Source: Aplectana chamaeleonis (lineage: Eukaryota > Nematoda > Chromadorea > Rhabditida > Cosmocercidae). Taken from it: 64,000 bases of DNA. The first letter of the stretch is position 1. Every line of letters starts with the position of its first letter. The position numbers and the translations under genes were made by a program. The stretch covers positions 62,001 to 126,000 of the forward strand of contig JAPDOI010001357.1 of NCBI GenBank assembly GCA_029168955.1. Direction: 5' to 3'. The notes under the pieces were generated by a model, which saw only the letters and a list, made by a program, of their open reading frames with translations, ran no database searches and was not told the origin of the DNA. Below are positions 1 through 13,394 of the stretch, one piece after another.

Positions 1-126
1 TTTCGCGCTCAGATGCTGGATTCGCGCGCTCGTCCTTTGTACAGCTGTTTTCAAGCCTCTTGTATAACGGATTTCCGGCAATTTTCATATTTCATAGGGT
101 GAAGATGTTGCGTTTTCATCGTCAAT

Positions 127-169
<43 letters not shown>

Positions 170-764
170 CTTTACGCCGTTGCCGACGTGCTCGAAAATT
201 ACAAAACAGTAAGTTAAAAACATGGAACGATTACAAAAAAAAACATAAACTTAGCGCAACGCTTCAACAGCCGATCGCAAGACCATTATTCTGATTAGAG
301 AATAATTTGAAAGGCGAAAAAAAAACCAAAAACCATAGCCGCGTTTCCCATACCGCTGAATTCTTTATGTGATTGGAACATATATTTACTTTATTCATGG
401 TTTATGCTCTAGGTTTTGTGAGTTCCCAGAAGTTTAAGCTTTTGAAAAGCGATTACGATTGATGTGCAGTAGCCGTCGTTTGTAAAACACGGCGGCGTCG
501 CCACACACAGAACGCTTTTAGGCGTAATTACTTGGTAGAGCTACCCGCGGTAGCATTGCGCTCGTGAATCACAATGTGATGGTTAGGGTAGCAATCTACC
601 GTGGGTAGACCTACCACTGGATAGGGCTACCAGCACTGCCGCGTTGATGAATCCGGCCCCTGCATGGTTTTCAGAGCTTCAAACGCCGTTGGCGACATGG
701 TAAGGGCCATGCGGTCCTTTTTATGCTGTTATCTCAACCATGTTTGTGAGCGTGTATGTGGCCT
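1..764. other. unassigned flank with right end of a TTAA element
   Basis: No gene seen. Positions 530-640 hold a cluster of GGTAG and CTACC words in both orientations. The end of the stretch (about 725-764) matches the right terminus of the TTAA MITE at 63491-63962 (gttatctc, gagcgtgtatg, then GCCT before TTAA). Its left part is not identifiable here. Confidence 0.4.
125..170. repeat. (TTTA)n microsatellite
   Basis: About eleven tandem TTTA units ending in TTTAC. Tails of this kind often mark the 3' end of a LINE; the CR1-like element at 45.5 kb ends in a comparable AATA tract. No LINE coding sequence is recognisable next to this one, so it may be only a simple repeat. Confidence 0.9.
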
Positions 765-768
765 TTAA

Positions 769-1020
769 AGGAAGTGGTCACGATGAAAAACGGTATAGAA
801 AAAAACTACAAAAATCAGCTCAGATCGAAAACAGCTGAAAAACTATGAGGGTAGTTATTAACTGTGAGGTGAAAAACGGGCTGGAGTTAGAGTTTCTAGG
901 GCCCAAAGATGCCAGTTCGTGCACACGTGCACAGCGCCGACAAAAAAAAAAGGAACGCAGTCTCATGCCGAGCAGTCAAAAATCATCGACGTTCAGAGGC
1001 AGAATTAAATGCAAATTATC
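769..1020. mobile_element. left part of a second TTAA element, abutting the previous one
   Basis: Directly after TTAA at 765-768 the sequence begins AGGAAGTGGTCACGATGA, a variant of the left terminus AGGCAGTGTTCACGATGA found elsewhere in the window. The first roughly 80 bases align with the start of the element at 13395-13946, including the shared words tcgaaaacagctgaaa and gaaaacagctgaaac. A matching right terminus was not found, so the element is truncated or interrupted by the foldback that starts at 1021. Confidence 0.4.
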
Positions 1021-1591
1021 TAACTGTTTTGCTTTGCTACGGGAGGTTTATGATTTGGCATAATAATATTTGTGAGAAACTCGTTAAAAGAAGTTAAATA
1101 CTGGATGCATTTGATTTTTCATGAGATTTCACACGGAAGAAACACTAAAAGCTCGACGAAATGATGTGTCATTGATTTGGATGTGTTCTTTGTTACCTAA
1201 AATTGAAAAGTGAGTGTGGTTTTGAAATTTCAAATCACGCGCGCTCCGAGAACAAATGATCGCTCGCAGTTAAAGTTTGCAAGTCTGAGCGCCTTGAAAT
1301 ACTATTTTGCGACTCCCACCCTGATTTTCATTTCTTGACGATTATACGTTTGTCTATGCTCAATAACACGCGCGTGATTTGGCCTTTCAAAACCACACTC
1401 ACTTTTCGATTTTTGGTAACAAAGAACACATCCAAATCGATGGCACATCATTTCATCGAGCTTTTAGTGTTTCTTCCGTGTTAAATCTCATGACAAATCA
1501 AATGCATCGAGTATTTCACCTCTTTTAACGAGTTTCTCACAAATATTATTATGCCAAATCATAAACCTCCCGTAGCAAAGCAAAACAGTTA
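1021..1591. mobile_element. foldback element, ~225-bp arms
   Basis: Arms at about 1021-1243 and 1369-1591 are near-complete reverse complements around a ~125-bp spacer. The outer ends read TAACTGTTTTGC and GCAAAACAGTTA; the inner edges read aaatcacgcgcg and cgcgcgtgattt. There is no coding capacity. This is the form of a foldback MITE, but the superfamily is unknown because the target duplication is masked: other elements abut both sides. Confidence 0.85.
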
Positions 1592-1740
1592 AGCCTCTTT
1601 CACACGCCCGACAGACGTCGGACGACTCTTTATCGAATGTGTAATATCTCCCTACCCTACCCTACCCATCTTATCTATCTTGACTTATCAAACTTGATAA
1701 AGAGTCGTCCGACGTCGGCCGGAAAACTATGAAAAGGGCT
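1592..1740. mobile_element. Harbinger-like MITE with TTA target duplication
   Basis: A 149-bp hairpin element: the left end AGCCTCTTTCACACG faces a right end ACTATGAAAAGGGCT, and an inner stem pairs GACGTCGGACGACTC with its complement near 1700. It is flanked by TTA at 1589-1591 and 1741-1743. A 3-bp TTA/TAA duplication with such termini is the PIF/Harbinger pattern. The MITE at 60985-61120 has closely related ends and TAA flanks. Confidence 0.6.
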
Positions 1741-1743
1741 TTA

Positions 1744-3338
1744 GATAATCGCTTCAGCCGCGAAGCGGCTGGAGAGGTTTGGTTCTGCCTAGGCCTTGTG
1801 ATCACGTAGAATTTTATAAAATGGTTTATAGAATCTCTAAAAAAGAACAGAATTTCTGATGACTTCCTTCTGGATATAAGTGAAGAGGTCCAGAGGACAC
1901 CTGGGGTGGTAGTAATCTGCATGTTTACCGCGAGATGACCGCCGCTAAGCGGGTGGCTATCACGCGGTCATTGGGTAGCAGATCGCCAGCTCCTTTGGGA
2001 GCAAATATGGTATGAGAGAGGTTTATTCTCAAGCAATACGAACAATAAGGGCTTACTCTCAAGATTGGAAGTGGGGAAAGGCGAAAAACTTGGCTTAGAA
2101 ACTGATGCTCCTGTTTTGAAATGAAAATTTGCGTAGTCATTGAGCGGTTTTCGAATGCAATTTCTTTCTGCGGCGAACACATCGAACCACGGGCTGAAGA
2201 TTCTTCGGCAGACGGTGAGAAATATACCTGCAGTGGAGAGACGAAGAACGGTCGCGCAAAAAGTCCTATGGAGGACTTTTTGTGAGCGGTTAACACAACT
2301 CTTTTTCTAGCTTTGATTTCTCGAAAACGCACACTTTTAAAATTTCTTTTTCTCGCTCTATGTAGAAACATGGGCTGCCAAAGTAAGCATGATTGATGCA
2401 TTACCAATTTGTTGTTCATAACGTAATATTGAATGAGAAAATGCAGTTTAGTCTTATTTGGTGTTTTTTAATCATGTCCTATACAGATAATATAGTACAA
2501 ATTAGCAGCTGCAAGAAAATGTACAAATTGTCATTCTTTTTTCGATTTATTGCCTTGAAATTGAGAAAATTCCATTGTTTACTCCAATTCCCAACTCTCC
2601 ATATGTTGTCCTGCAATTATAATGATCGATGAGATCGAACCGTTCCCAGTGGTCTACAAAAACCTCAGCGAACTGTTATGAGTTAAAGGTTTAAAAGAGG
2701 ATGCGGATGCCTTCATCGCTTTTTACATGACTTACTGTGTAGTGATTGCGTTTCCTAAAGTAGTGCACACTTTACATTTGAAAAACGAGTTGAATCTTTT
2801 TACAGAGGTGGTCAGTCCGCGGCTAAGCCGTGGCTGATTCACGGTCAACCAACGGTCAAGAGCGCGTGGTTGACTCGTGTTAAAAGACAAGATTACTACC
2901 ACCCCTGCTGTCCAAATTTCAGCCAAATCGGTTCACAAATAACAAAGTTGTAAGCCCGAAAGCTTAAGAAATTTTCATGGTGTGCGCCGTGGGCCTTAGG
3001 CCGTAGGCCGTCACGCTTTTCAGTCCTCACTGCTAACCCCCCTTTCATACTTCGGAAACTGCGAAAAAAATCGCAGATCTGCAATGGTTAAGCATACCAG
3101 AATATCGCGAATTTTATCGCTGGCAAAAAAAAAACGCGTATTTAAGCTGCGTTTTTTGACGCGGATCGCAGCGATGAATGTCGCTGACAGTTGTTTTTTC
3201 GAATTCCTCGAAATTTTTTCAGCGACTTTTTTCGCAGCTTGAAGATTTGCGAGAAGAATGGTTGAGATGATTCTTGTCGCAATAGCGTCATCCTAGAGAA
3301 GTTAGCAGCATATTTTTGTTAAGCTCGCATAGAGTATT
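1744..3338. other. degenerate foldback region, no gene
   Basis: Parts of about 1880-1990 and 2800-2930 are reverse complements of each other (shared word agattactaccacccc and its complement, next to GC-rich hairpins), suggesting an old foldback element with an ~800-bp centre. Inside, 2257-2266 and 2273-2282 form a perfect 10-bp stem (CAAAAAGTCC) with a 6-base loop. From 2990 to 3290 there are short palindromic words such as ggccttaggccgtaggcc. I see no credible coding region. Confidence 0.4.
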
Positions 3339-4075
3339 GTGTATAAAAGTGCGCAGGACTTCAGTGGGAGCGTGCAGAACTTTCGGGGGAGTGTACAGGA
3401 CGTCGTAGAAAGTGTGCAGGACTTCAGTGGGAGTGTGCAGGAAACCAATGGGAGTGTGCAGGACGTCATAGAAAGTGCGCAGGACATCAGTGGGAGTGTG
3501 CAGGACACCACAGAAAGTGTGCAGGACATCAGTGGGAGTGTGCAGGACGTGATAGAAAGTGTGCAGGACTTCAGTGGGAGTGTGGAGGAGTGCAGTGGGA
3601 GTGTGCAGGACGTCAGAGAAAGTGCGCAGGACTGCAGTGGGAGTGTGCAGGACTTCAGGGGGAGTGTGCAGGACGTCGTAGAAAGTGTGCAGAACTTTCG
3701 GGGGAGTGTGCAGGACGTCATAGAAAGTGTGCAGCACTTCAGTGGGAGTGTGCAGGAAGTGACAGAAAGTGTGCAGGACATCAGTGGGAGTGTGCAGGAC
3801 ACCACAGAAAGTGTGCAGGACATCAGTGGGAGTGTGCAGGACGTGACAGAAAGTGTGCAGGACTTCAGAGGGAGTGTGCAGGACTTCAGGGGGAGTGTGC
3901 AGGACGTCGTAGAAAGTGTGCAGAACTTTCGGGGGAGTGTGCAGGACGTCATAGAAAGTGTGCAGCACTTCAGTGGGAGTGTGCAGGAAGTGACAGAAAG
4001 TGTGCAGGACTGCAGTGGGAGTGTGCAGGACGTCATAGAAAGTGCGCAGGACATCAGTGGGAGTGCGCAAATGGG
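3339..4075 (+). repeat. 21-bp minisatellite, block 1
   Basis: About 35 tandem 21-bp units built on AGTGTGCAGGAC plus a 9-bp variable part. The two main unit types end in TTCAGTGGG or GTCATAGAA and tend to alternate. Because 21 is a multiple of three and the units lack stops, a 284-codon frame (3339-4193) stays open, spelling heptapeptides SVQDFSG and SVQDVIE; other frames on both strands are open too. I treat it as non-coding satellite DNA. It is the reverse-oriented partner of the block at 4540-8240. Confidence 0.9.
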
Positions 4076-4539
4076 CAGAAACAGAAACTTGGCAACAACC
4101 TGCACGCCTTTCTGCTGCGTGCTATCTGGTGCTGCGCAGCGGAATCAAACTTCTGCACACTCTCTGAGATGTCCTGTACGAGTTTCGGGATAACAACATC
4201 ATATTTTTGTATTCTCGGACCGGGCATTGCGTTTGTCCATCTACACTGAGCACGGATATCACTCGTACTTTGCGATTCTTATTTCGCGTTGGCGCAAACT
4301 CGGTGCACGTATATTAATACACATCAGTGCGATCCATGCCAGTATCAGTGCAATGCGTACAGACTGTAGATGGACAAATGCAATGCCCAGTCCGAGAATC
4401 TAGGAAAAATGATATTCTGATCTCAGTACTCGTTCAGGGCAGCTCGGAGAGTGTGCACAAGTCTGCTTCCGCTGCGATTTACCGGATAGCACGCAGCAGA
4501 AAGGCGTGCAGCTCGTTATTCAGGTTCCTGTTGCTGTTC
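4076..4539. repeat. dyad centre of the minisatellite foldback
   Basis: Unique-sequence spacer between the two opposite-facing 21-bp blocks. It is itself a palindrome: about 4100-4260 is the imperfect reverse complement of about 4360-4530. Shared words include ttctcggaccgggcattgcg facing cgcaatgcc...gtccgagaa, and cacgcctttctgctgcgtgc facing gcacgcagcagaaaggcgtg. The dyad axis lies near 4290-4310. This makes 3339-8240 one large, unequal-armed foldback structure. Confidence 0.8.
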
Positions 4540-7500
4540 ATCTGCACACTCCCACTGAAGTCCTGCACACTTTCTATCACGTCCTTCACACCCCACTGGT
4601 GTCCTGCACACTTTCTGTAGTGTCCTGCACACTCCCACTGAAGTCCTGCACACTTTCTATGGCGTCCTGCACACTTCCACTGGTGTCCCGCACACTTTCT
4701 ATCACTTCCTCACACTCCCACTAAAGTTCTGCACACTTTTTATGACGTCCTGCACACTCCCCCAAAGTCCTGCACGCTACCGCTGAAGTCCTGCACACTT
4801 TCTATCACGTCCTGCACACTCCCACTGGTGTCCTGCACACTTTCTATCACGTCCTGCACACTTCCACTGGTGTCCGGCACACTTTCTATCACTTCCTCAC
4901 ACTCCCACTAAAGTCCTGCACACTTTTTATGACGTCCTGCACACTCCCCCAAAGTCGTGCACACTACCGCTGAAGTCCTGCACACTTTCTATCACGTCCT
5001 GCACACTCCCACAGAAACCCTGCACACTTTCTATCACGTCCTGCAAAATCCTACTGGTGTCCTGCACACTCCCACTAAAGTCCTGCCCACTTTCTATGAC
5101 GTCCTGCACACTCCCCCAAAGTCCTGCACACTACCTCTGAAGCCCTGCACACTTTCTATCACGTCCTGCACACTCCCGCTGGTGTCCTGCACACTTTCTA
5201 TCACTTCCTGCACACTCCCACTAAAGTCCTGCACACTACCACTGAAGCCCTGCACACTGGCTATGACGTCCTGCACACTCCCACTGATGTCCTGCACACT
5301 TTCTATGACGTCCTGCACACTCCTCCTAAAGTACTGCACAATCCCACTGAAGTCCTGCACACTGTCTATGACGTCCTGCACACTCCCACTGATGTCCTGC
5401 GCACTTTCTATGACGTCCTGCACACTCTTTCTAAAGTACTGCACAATCCCACTGAAGTCCTGCACACTTTCTATCACGTCCTTCGCACTCCTTTAGAAGC
5501 CCGGCACACTTTCTATCACGTCCTGCACACTCCCACTGATGTCCTGCCCACTTTCTATGACGTCCTGCACACTCCCTCAAAGTCCTGCACACTACCTCTG
5601 AAGCCCTGCACACTTTCTATCACGTCCTGTACACTCCCACTGGTGTCCTGCACACTTTCTATCACGTCCTGCACACTTCCACTGGTGTCCTGCACACTTT
5701 CTATCACTTCCTCACACTCCCACTAAAGTCCTGCACACTTTTTATGACGTCCTGCACACTCCCCCAAAGTCCTGCACACTACCGCTGAAGTCCTGCACAC
5801 TCCCACAGAAGCCCTGCACACTTTCTATCACGTCCTGCAAAATCCTACTGTTGTCCTGCACACTCCCACTAAAGTCCTGCCCACTTTCTATGACGTCCTG
5901 CACACTCCCCCAAAGTCCTGCACACTACCTCTGAAGCCCTGCACACTTTCTATCACGTCCTGCACACTCCCACTGGTGTCCTGCACACTTTCTATCACTT
6001 CCTGCACACTCCCACTAAAGTCCTGCACACTACCACTGAACCCCTGCACACTGGCTATGACGTCCTGCACACTCCCACTGATGTCCTGCGCACTCTCTAT
6101 GACGTCCTGCACACTCCTCCTAAAGTACTGCACAATCCCACTGAAGTCCTGCACACTGTCTATGACGTCCTGCACACTCCCACTGATGTCCTGCGCACTT
6201 TCTATGACGTCCTGCACACTCTTCCTAAAGTACTGCACAATCCCACTGAAGTCCTGCACACTTTCTATCACGTCCTTCACACTCCCACTGGTGTCCTGCA
6301 CACTTTCTATGACGTCCTGCACACTCCCCCTAGAGTCCTGCACACTACCACTGAAGTCCTGCACACTGTCTATGACGTCCTGCACACTCCCACTGAGGTC
6401 CTGCACGCTTTCTATTACGTCCTGCACACTCCCACTGGTGTCCTGCACACTCCCACTGAAGTCCTGCACACTGTCTATGACGTCCTGCACACTCCCACTG
6501 AGGTCCTGCACGCTTTCTATCACGTCCTGCATACTCCCACTGGTGTCCTGCACACTTTCTATGACGTCCTGCACACTCCCCCTAGAGTCCTGCACACTAC
6601 CACTGAAGTCCTGCACACTGTCTATGACGTCCTGCACACTCCCACTGAGGTCCTGCACGCTTTCTATTACGTCCTGCACACTCCCACTGGTGTCCTGCAC
6701 ACTCCCACTGAAGTCCTGCACACTGTCTATGACGTCCTGCACACTCCCACTGAGGTCCTGCACGCTTTCTATCACGTCCTGCATACTCCCACTGGTGTCC
6801 TGCACACTCCCACTAAAGTCTAGCACACTTTCTATGACGTCCTGCACACTCCCACTGAGGTCCTGCACGCTTTCTATCACGTCCTTCGCACTCCTTTAGA
6901 AGCCCTGCACACTTTCTATCACGTCCTGTACACTCCCACTGGTGTCCTGCACACTTTCTATCACGTCCTGCACACTTCCACTGGTGTCCTGCACACTTTC
7001 TATCACTTCCTCACACTCCCACTAAAGTCCTGCACACTTTTTATGACGTCCTGCACACTCCCCCAAAGTCCTGCACACTACCGCTGAAGTCCTGCACACT
7101 CCCACAGAAGCCCTGCACACTTTCTATCACGTCCTGCAAAATCCTACTGGTGTCCTGCACACTCCCACTAAAGTCCTGCCCACTTTCTATGACGTCCTGC
7201 ACACTCCCCCAAAGTCCTGCACACTACCTCTGAAGCCCTGCACACTTTCTATCACGTCCTGCACACTCCCACTGAGGTCCTGCACACTACCACTGAAGTC
7301 CTGCACACTTTCTATCTCGTCCTGCACACTCCCACAGAAGCCCTGCACACTTTCTCTCACGTCCTGCACACTCCCACTGGTGTCCTGCGCACTTTCTATG
7401 ACGTCCTGCACACTCTTCCTAAAGTACTGCACAATCCCACTGAAGTCCTGCACACTTTCTATCACGTCCTTCACACTCCTTTAGAAGCCCGGCACATTTT

Positions 7501-8240
7501 CTATCACGTCCTGCACACTCCCACTGGTGTCCTGCACGCTTTCTATTACGTCCTGCACACTCCCACTGAAGTCCTGCACACTGTCTATGACGTCCTGCAC
7601 ACTCCCACTGAGGTCCTGCACGCTTTCTATCACGTCCTGCACACTCCCACTGGTGTCCTGCACACTCCCACTAAAGTCTAGCACACTTTCTATGACGTCC
7701 TGCACACTCCCCCTAGAGTCCTGCACACTACCACTGAAGTCCTGCACACTGTCTATGACGTCCTGCACACTCCCACTGAGGTCCTGCACACTACCACTGA
7801 AGTCCTGCACACTTTCTATCTCGTCCTGCACACTCCCACAGAAGCCCTGCACACTTTCTCTCACGTCCTGCACACTCCCACTGGTGTCCTGCACACTTTC
7901 TATCAATCACTTCCTGCACACTCCCACTAAAGTCCTGCACACTTTCTATGACGTCCTGCGAACTCCCCCAAAGTCCTGCACACTACCACTGAAGTCCTGC
8001 ACACTGTCTATGACGTCCTGCACACTCCCACTAATGTCCTGTGCACTTTCTATGACGTCCTGCACACTCCTCCTAAAGTACTGCACACTCCCACTGAAGT
8101 CCTGCACACTTTCTATCACGTCCTGCACACTCCCACTGAAGCCCTGCACACTGTCTATGACGTCCTGCACACTCCCACTGAGGTCCTGCGCACCTTCTAT
8201 GACGTCCTGCACAAATCCTCCGAAGTCCTGCTCACTCCTT
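4540..8240 (-). repeat. 21-bp minisatellite, block 2 (inverted)
   Basis: About 175 units of the same 21-bp repeat in the opposite orientation (GTCCTGCACACT plus CCCACTGAA, TTCTATGAC and similar). Higher-order structure is visible: the segment beginning at 6289 recurs at 6541, a period of 252 bp (12 units), and a segment with ctttttatgacgtcctgc near 5730 recurs near 7030, about 1.3 kb apart. This implies unequal exchange or segmental duplication. Long frames (330 codons on the minus strand at 5888-6880, 307 on plus at 5976-6899) are open on both strands at once and are by-products of the repeat. Confidence 0.92.
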
Positions 8241-8339
8241 GCAGCACTATCCACTCCGTACGGTGGCCAGAAATCTACTTCTGAAGTCTTGTCGCATTAT
8301 ACGAAGCATTCCCAAACAGGAGAAGGCGCAATTACTGAG

Positions 8340-8945
8340 TGCAAGCCTCTCTCAGAATGTTCCAAGCGAAAGAGGTTTGGTTCGCGTCAGAAACGTTCCA
8401 ACAGAAAAGGAACAATAGGAAAGTGAAGTGAGGAGAGTGCACAAAAAGTGAATAATATTCCCTCCAAGCGATATTCTCGGTCGACTCTTCTATACAGCGA
8501 AAACAAACCGTTGTGGTATTTCACGAGGAAGAACATAATGGTTTCGAAAAAAGGACTTTTATTCGTTCACGAGATTATATGGGAATTTTCTTGCTTGATA
8601 ATGTATTTCAATTGTTTCATTTTTCTCAAGAGCTGGAGCTAACCGTCTGCTCTGGTCAGTTTGACATCATCTCTTTCAATAAAACTGTCAGATGCAAATA
8701 CATGTATATTTTTAACGGTTCTCGCATGATCGGAGTTATTTTTGAAACTACAAAGTACTTCCGAGTACAATACCGCAACGGTTTGTGTTCGCTGTATAGA
8801 AGAGTCGACCGAGAATATCGCTTGGAGAGATTGGTGTTCACTTTTTGTACACTCTCCTCACTTCACTTTTCTATTGTTCCCTTTTTGTTGGAGCGTTTCT
8901 TACGCGAACCAAACTTCTTTCGCTTGGAAGACCCCTTTCGGATAG
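8340..8945. mobile_element. foldback element F1, copy 1
   Basis: Arms about 8350-8530 and 8765-8940 are reverse complements. Shared words are tccaagcgatattctcggtc, ggaacaatag, aagtgaagtgaggagagtg and tccaagcgaaag. A ~235-bp AT-rich centre separates them. A related element lies at 33889-34478 with the same outer words (aaagggg-cttccaagc, tttggt-cg/tgcag) and the same inner word aaaccgttgtg. Open frames across it are short and differ between arms, so no product is proposed. Confidence 0.75.
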
Positions 8946-9049
8946 AATTTCATTTCATTTTAGCAAAGGTTTCCTTCAGAGATAAGAAGAAGACACGCCG
9001 TTCATGGCCTTTCTGCCGATTGCACCTGCTCGGCACTTTAGAACACATG

Positions 9050-10150
9050 TTACATTTCCAGGCGCCCTGTGCTGTCCCAGTTGGGTCCCGTCAACATTGC
9101 GGCGCTCTGCGCACTCCCACTTAGGTCCCATCCATTTTTAAGGCTCTCTGTGCACTCCTAGTTGGGTATTGCCCACTTTTCTCGGCGCACTGTGCACTTC
9201 CTCATGGGTCCCGACCACTTTTTTCCGGCGCCCTGCGCCCTCCGAGGTGGGTCCCGACCACCTTCTCCGACGCTCTGTGCACTCCCGCTTGGGTCCCGAC
9301 CACTTTTACCTGCGCGCTGTGCACTCCTGCTTGGGTCCCGACCATTTTTTCCGGCGCCCTATGCACTTCCAGTTGGTTCCCGCCCACAGTTCCTGGCGTC
9401 CTGAGCACTCCTAATTGGGTCACGCCCACTTTTACAAGCGCGCAGTGCACTCCCACTTGGGTCCCGACCATGTTTTCCGGCTCCCTAGGCAGTCCCAGTT
9501 GGCTCCCGCCCACTTTTGCCGGCGCGCTGTGCACTCCCACTTGGGTCCCGACCATGTTTTCCGGCGCCCTAGGCACTCCCAGTTGGATCCCGCCCACTTT
9601 TGCCGGCGCGCTGTGCGCTCCTACTTGGGTCCCGACCATTTTTTCCGGCGCCCTAGGCACTCCCAGTTGGATCCCGCCCACTTTTGCCGGCGCGCTGTGC
9701 GCTCCTACTTGGGTCCCGACCATTCTTTTTGGCGCCCTACGCACTCCCAGTTGGGTCCCGTCCACAGTTCCCGGCGCCCTACGCACTTCCACTTGAGTCC
9801 CGCCCACTTTTACCGGCGCGCTTACACTTCTTACGGCGCCTTACGCACTCCCACTTCGATCCCGCCCACTTTTGCCGGCGCGCTGTGCACTCTTACTTGG
9901 GACCCGACCACTTTTTCCCGCGTCCTGAGCACTCCCAGCTGAGTACCATCCTCAGTTCCCGGCGCTCTGTGCACTCCCAGTTGGGCCCCGCCCACTTTTA
10001 CCAGCGCGCTGTGCACTCCTTGTGGGATCCCGACCACTTTTTCCAGCTCCCTGCGCAGTCCCAATTGGGTCCCATCCACAGCTCCCGGCGCTCTGTGCAC
10101 TCCCACCTGGGTCCCGCCTACTTTATACGGCGCTTGGTGCACATTAATTT
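9050..10150 (+). repeat. 42-bp minisatellite
   Basis: About 26 tandem 42-bp units, for example GGCGCGCTGTGCACTCC followed by CACTTGGGTCCCGACCA and a T-rich end. Two unit types, one with TTGGGTCCCGACCA and one with TTGGATCCCGCCCA, partly alternate, giving an 84-bp dimer around 9470-9740. The unit equals 14 codons, so frames of 100-200 codons (for example 9202-9807 minus, 9415-9942 plus) are open on both strands by construction. No signal peptide, intron signal or start context argues for translation. Confidence 0.92.
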
Positions 10151-10905
10151 GTGTTCCGCACGCGGAGCATACGGTCCCTGATGGACCTGACGCACAACGT
10201 TTCTCGAGCTCTATTAAGTCTTATCACGTTATCACTCCACTTCTCTTGACAGACCGACCAAACTTCTTATCACTAAACTCCTTCAGACACACACACACAT
10301 TTTAAAATTCGCGTTTTTTTTTATAACTCGAGACCCACTGCGGGCATTTTTCTGAAATTTGGGCAGTGTTGGGAACCCTTACTGCTCTATCTTTTGTGAA
10401 AGTCCCTTGTTTCAAGATTTCTCCCGAACCAAGATTCTGGATTGAGGGGTGTAAGCTGAAGCAATCCTTTTCCAAATCAGGTGCGCACCACAATTCACCG
10501 AATAAAAACAGTTGAACATCAAAAACAAGCACGTCATTCAAAGTTTTTGACTAGATGAGTCAATGTTCATTGATTGAAATTCAATTCCAAGTCAGCTGAT
10601 GTTCTTGATATTAGAGATCATCGATGCCGAAGATGTGGCTTGGGCTCGTCCGCCATCAAAAGCCAAGAAAGTTCGAGCTTCGAATTTGGTCCAAAATAGC
10701 GTTTTTTTTTTTGCGATTTTTCATTATAGGCCCTACTACTCGAAACCCAGAAAAGGGTTTCGAGAGGAAAAGAAGACAAGCATATTTGATCGCGACCGCT
10801 GCCTTTAAAGATGTATATCTTACGCTTGTGCATAAATTTTTAGATTCCTTTTGATTTAATAGTGGACCCATTTGTGGATCTGAAATTAGGAAGTCACTCA
10901 AACAA
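10151..10905. other. unassigned stretch with a TTAA-element end
   Basis: No gene seen. The sequence gatcgcgaccgctgcct followed by TTAA at 10805-10808 matches the right terminus of the window's TTAA elements (compare atcgcgactactgcct at 13946), so a decayed element may end at 10804. Its left end was not found. A short (CA)n lies at about 10289-10299. Confidence 0.35.
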
Positions 10906-12972
<2,067 letters not shown>

Positions 12973-13390
12973 AGGCAGTGTTCGCGAAAATCTTCAATTT
13001 CGGAATTGTTGGCTAGAAGCATTACTTGGTTCCCGGGTAGAGCTGAAATGATGGAGAAATCAAAACAAACTGGAAAGCTGTGCTTTCACCACACCTCATT
13101 ACACTCTCAGAGGAACTGTTTGATGTGACAATGAAATCTTTTGTGACCATCACAATTCTCAACTCTCTGTTGCTCAGTTCTTTCCTTTGGACCCTAGCTA
13201 ATACTGTTTTACATAATGCTTTCTTCCATTCTCAATTGATCCCATAATTAACCGGTCACAATCACCGAGAACTCGTTCATCCTAGTGGACAGCTAGTCCA
13301 GGCCGAAACATCATTTCAGTGGAATAATGCGTTTTAGTGCGCTTTTCGCTCTTTCTTTTTTAGTAACCTATGGCAGCCAAAGGATTGTTT
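12973..13390. mobile_element. TTAA-type MITE, degenerate right end
   Basis: The left terminus AGGCAGTGTTCGCGAAAA follows TATAA, a decayed TTAA. The body aligns in reverse orientation with the element at 51025-51507: gtcacaatgaaatcttttgtgacc, ctagtccaggcc, and gcgttttagtgcgctttt against aaacgcactaaaacg. The right end has decayed and runs into the next element at 13395. Confidence 0.55.
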
Positions 13391-13394
13391 TCAA

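Noticed and set aside
3339..4075. CRISPR-like array
   Set aside because: Units are directly adjacent 21-mers without unique spacers, in a eukaryotic setting.
9202..10181. 100-200 codon frames on both strands in the 42-bp array
   Set aside because: Open by construction because the unit is 14 codons without stops; no start, splice or domain evidence.
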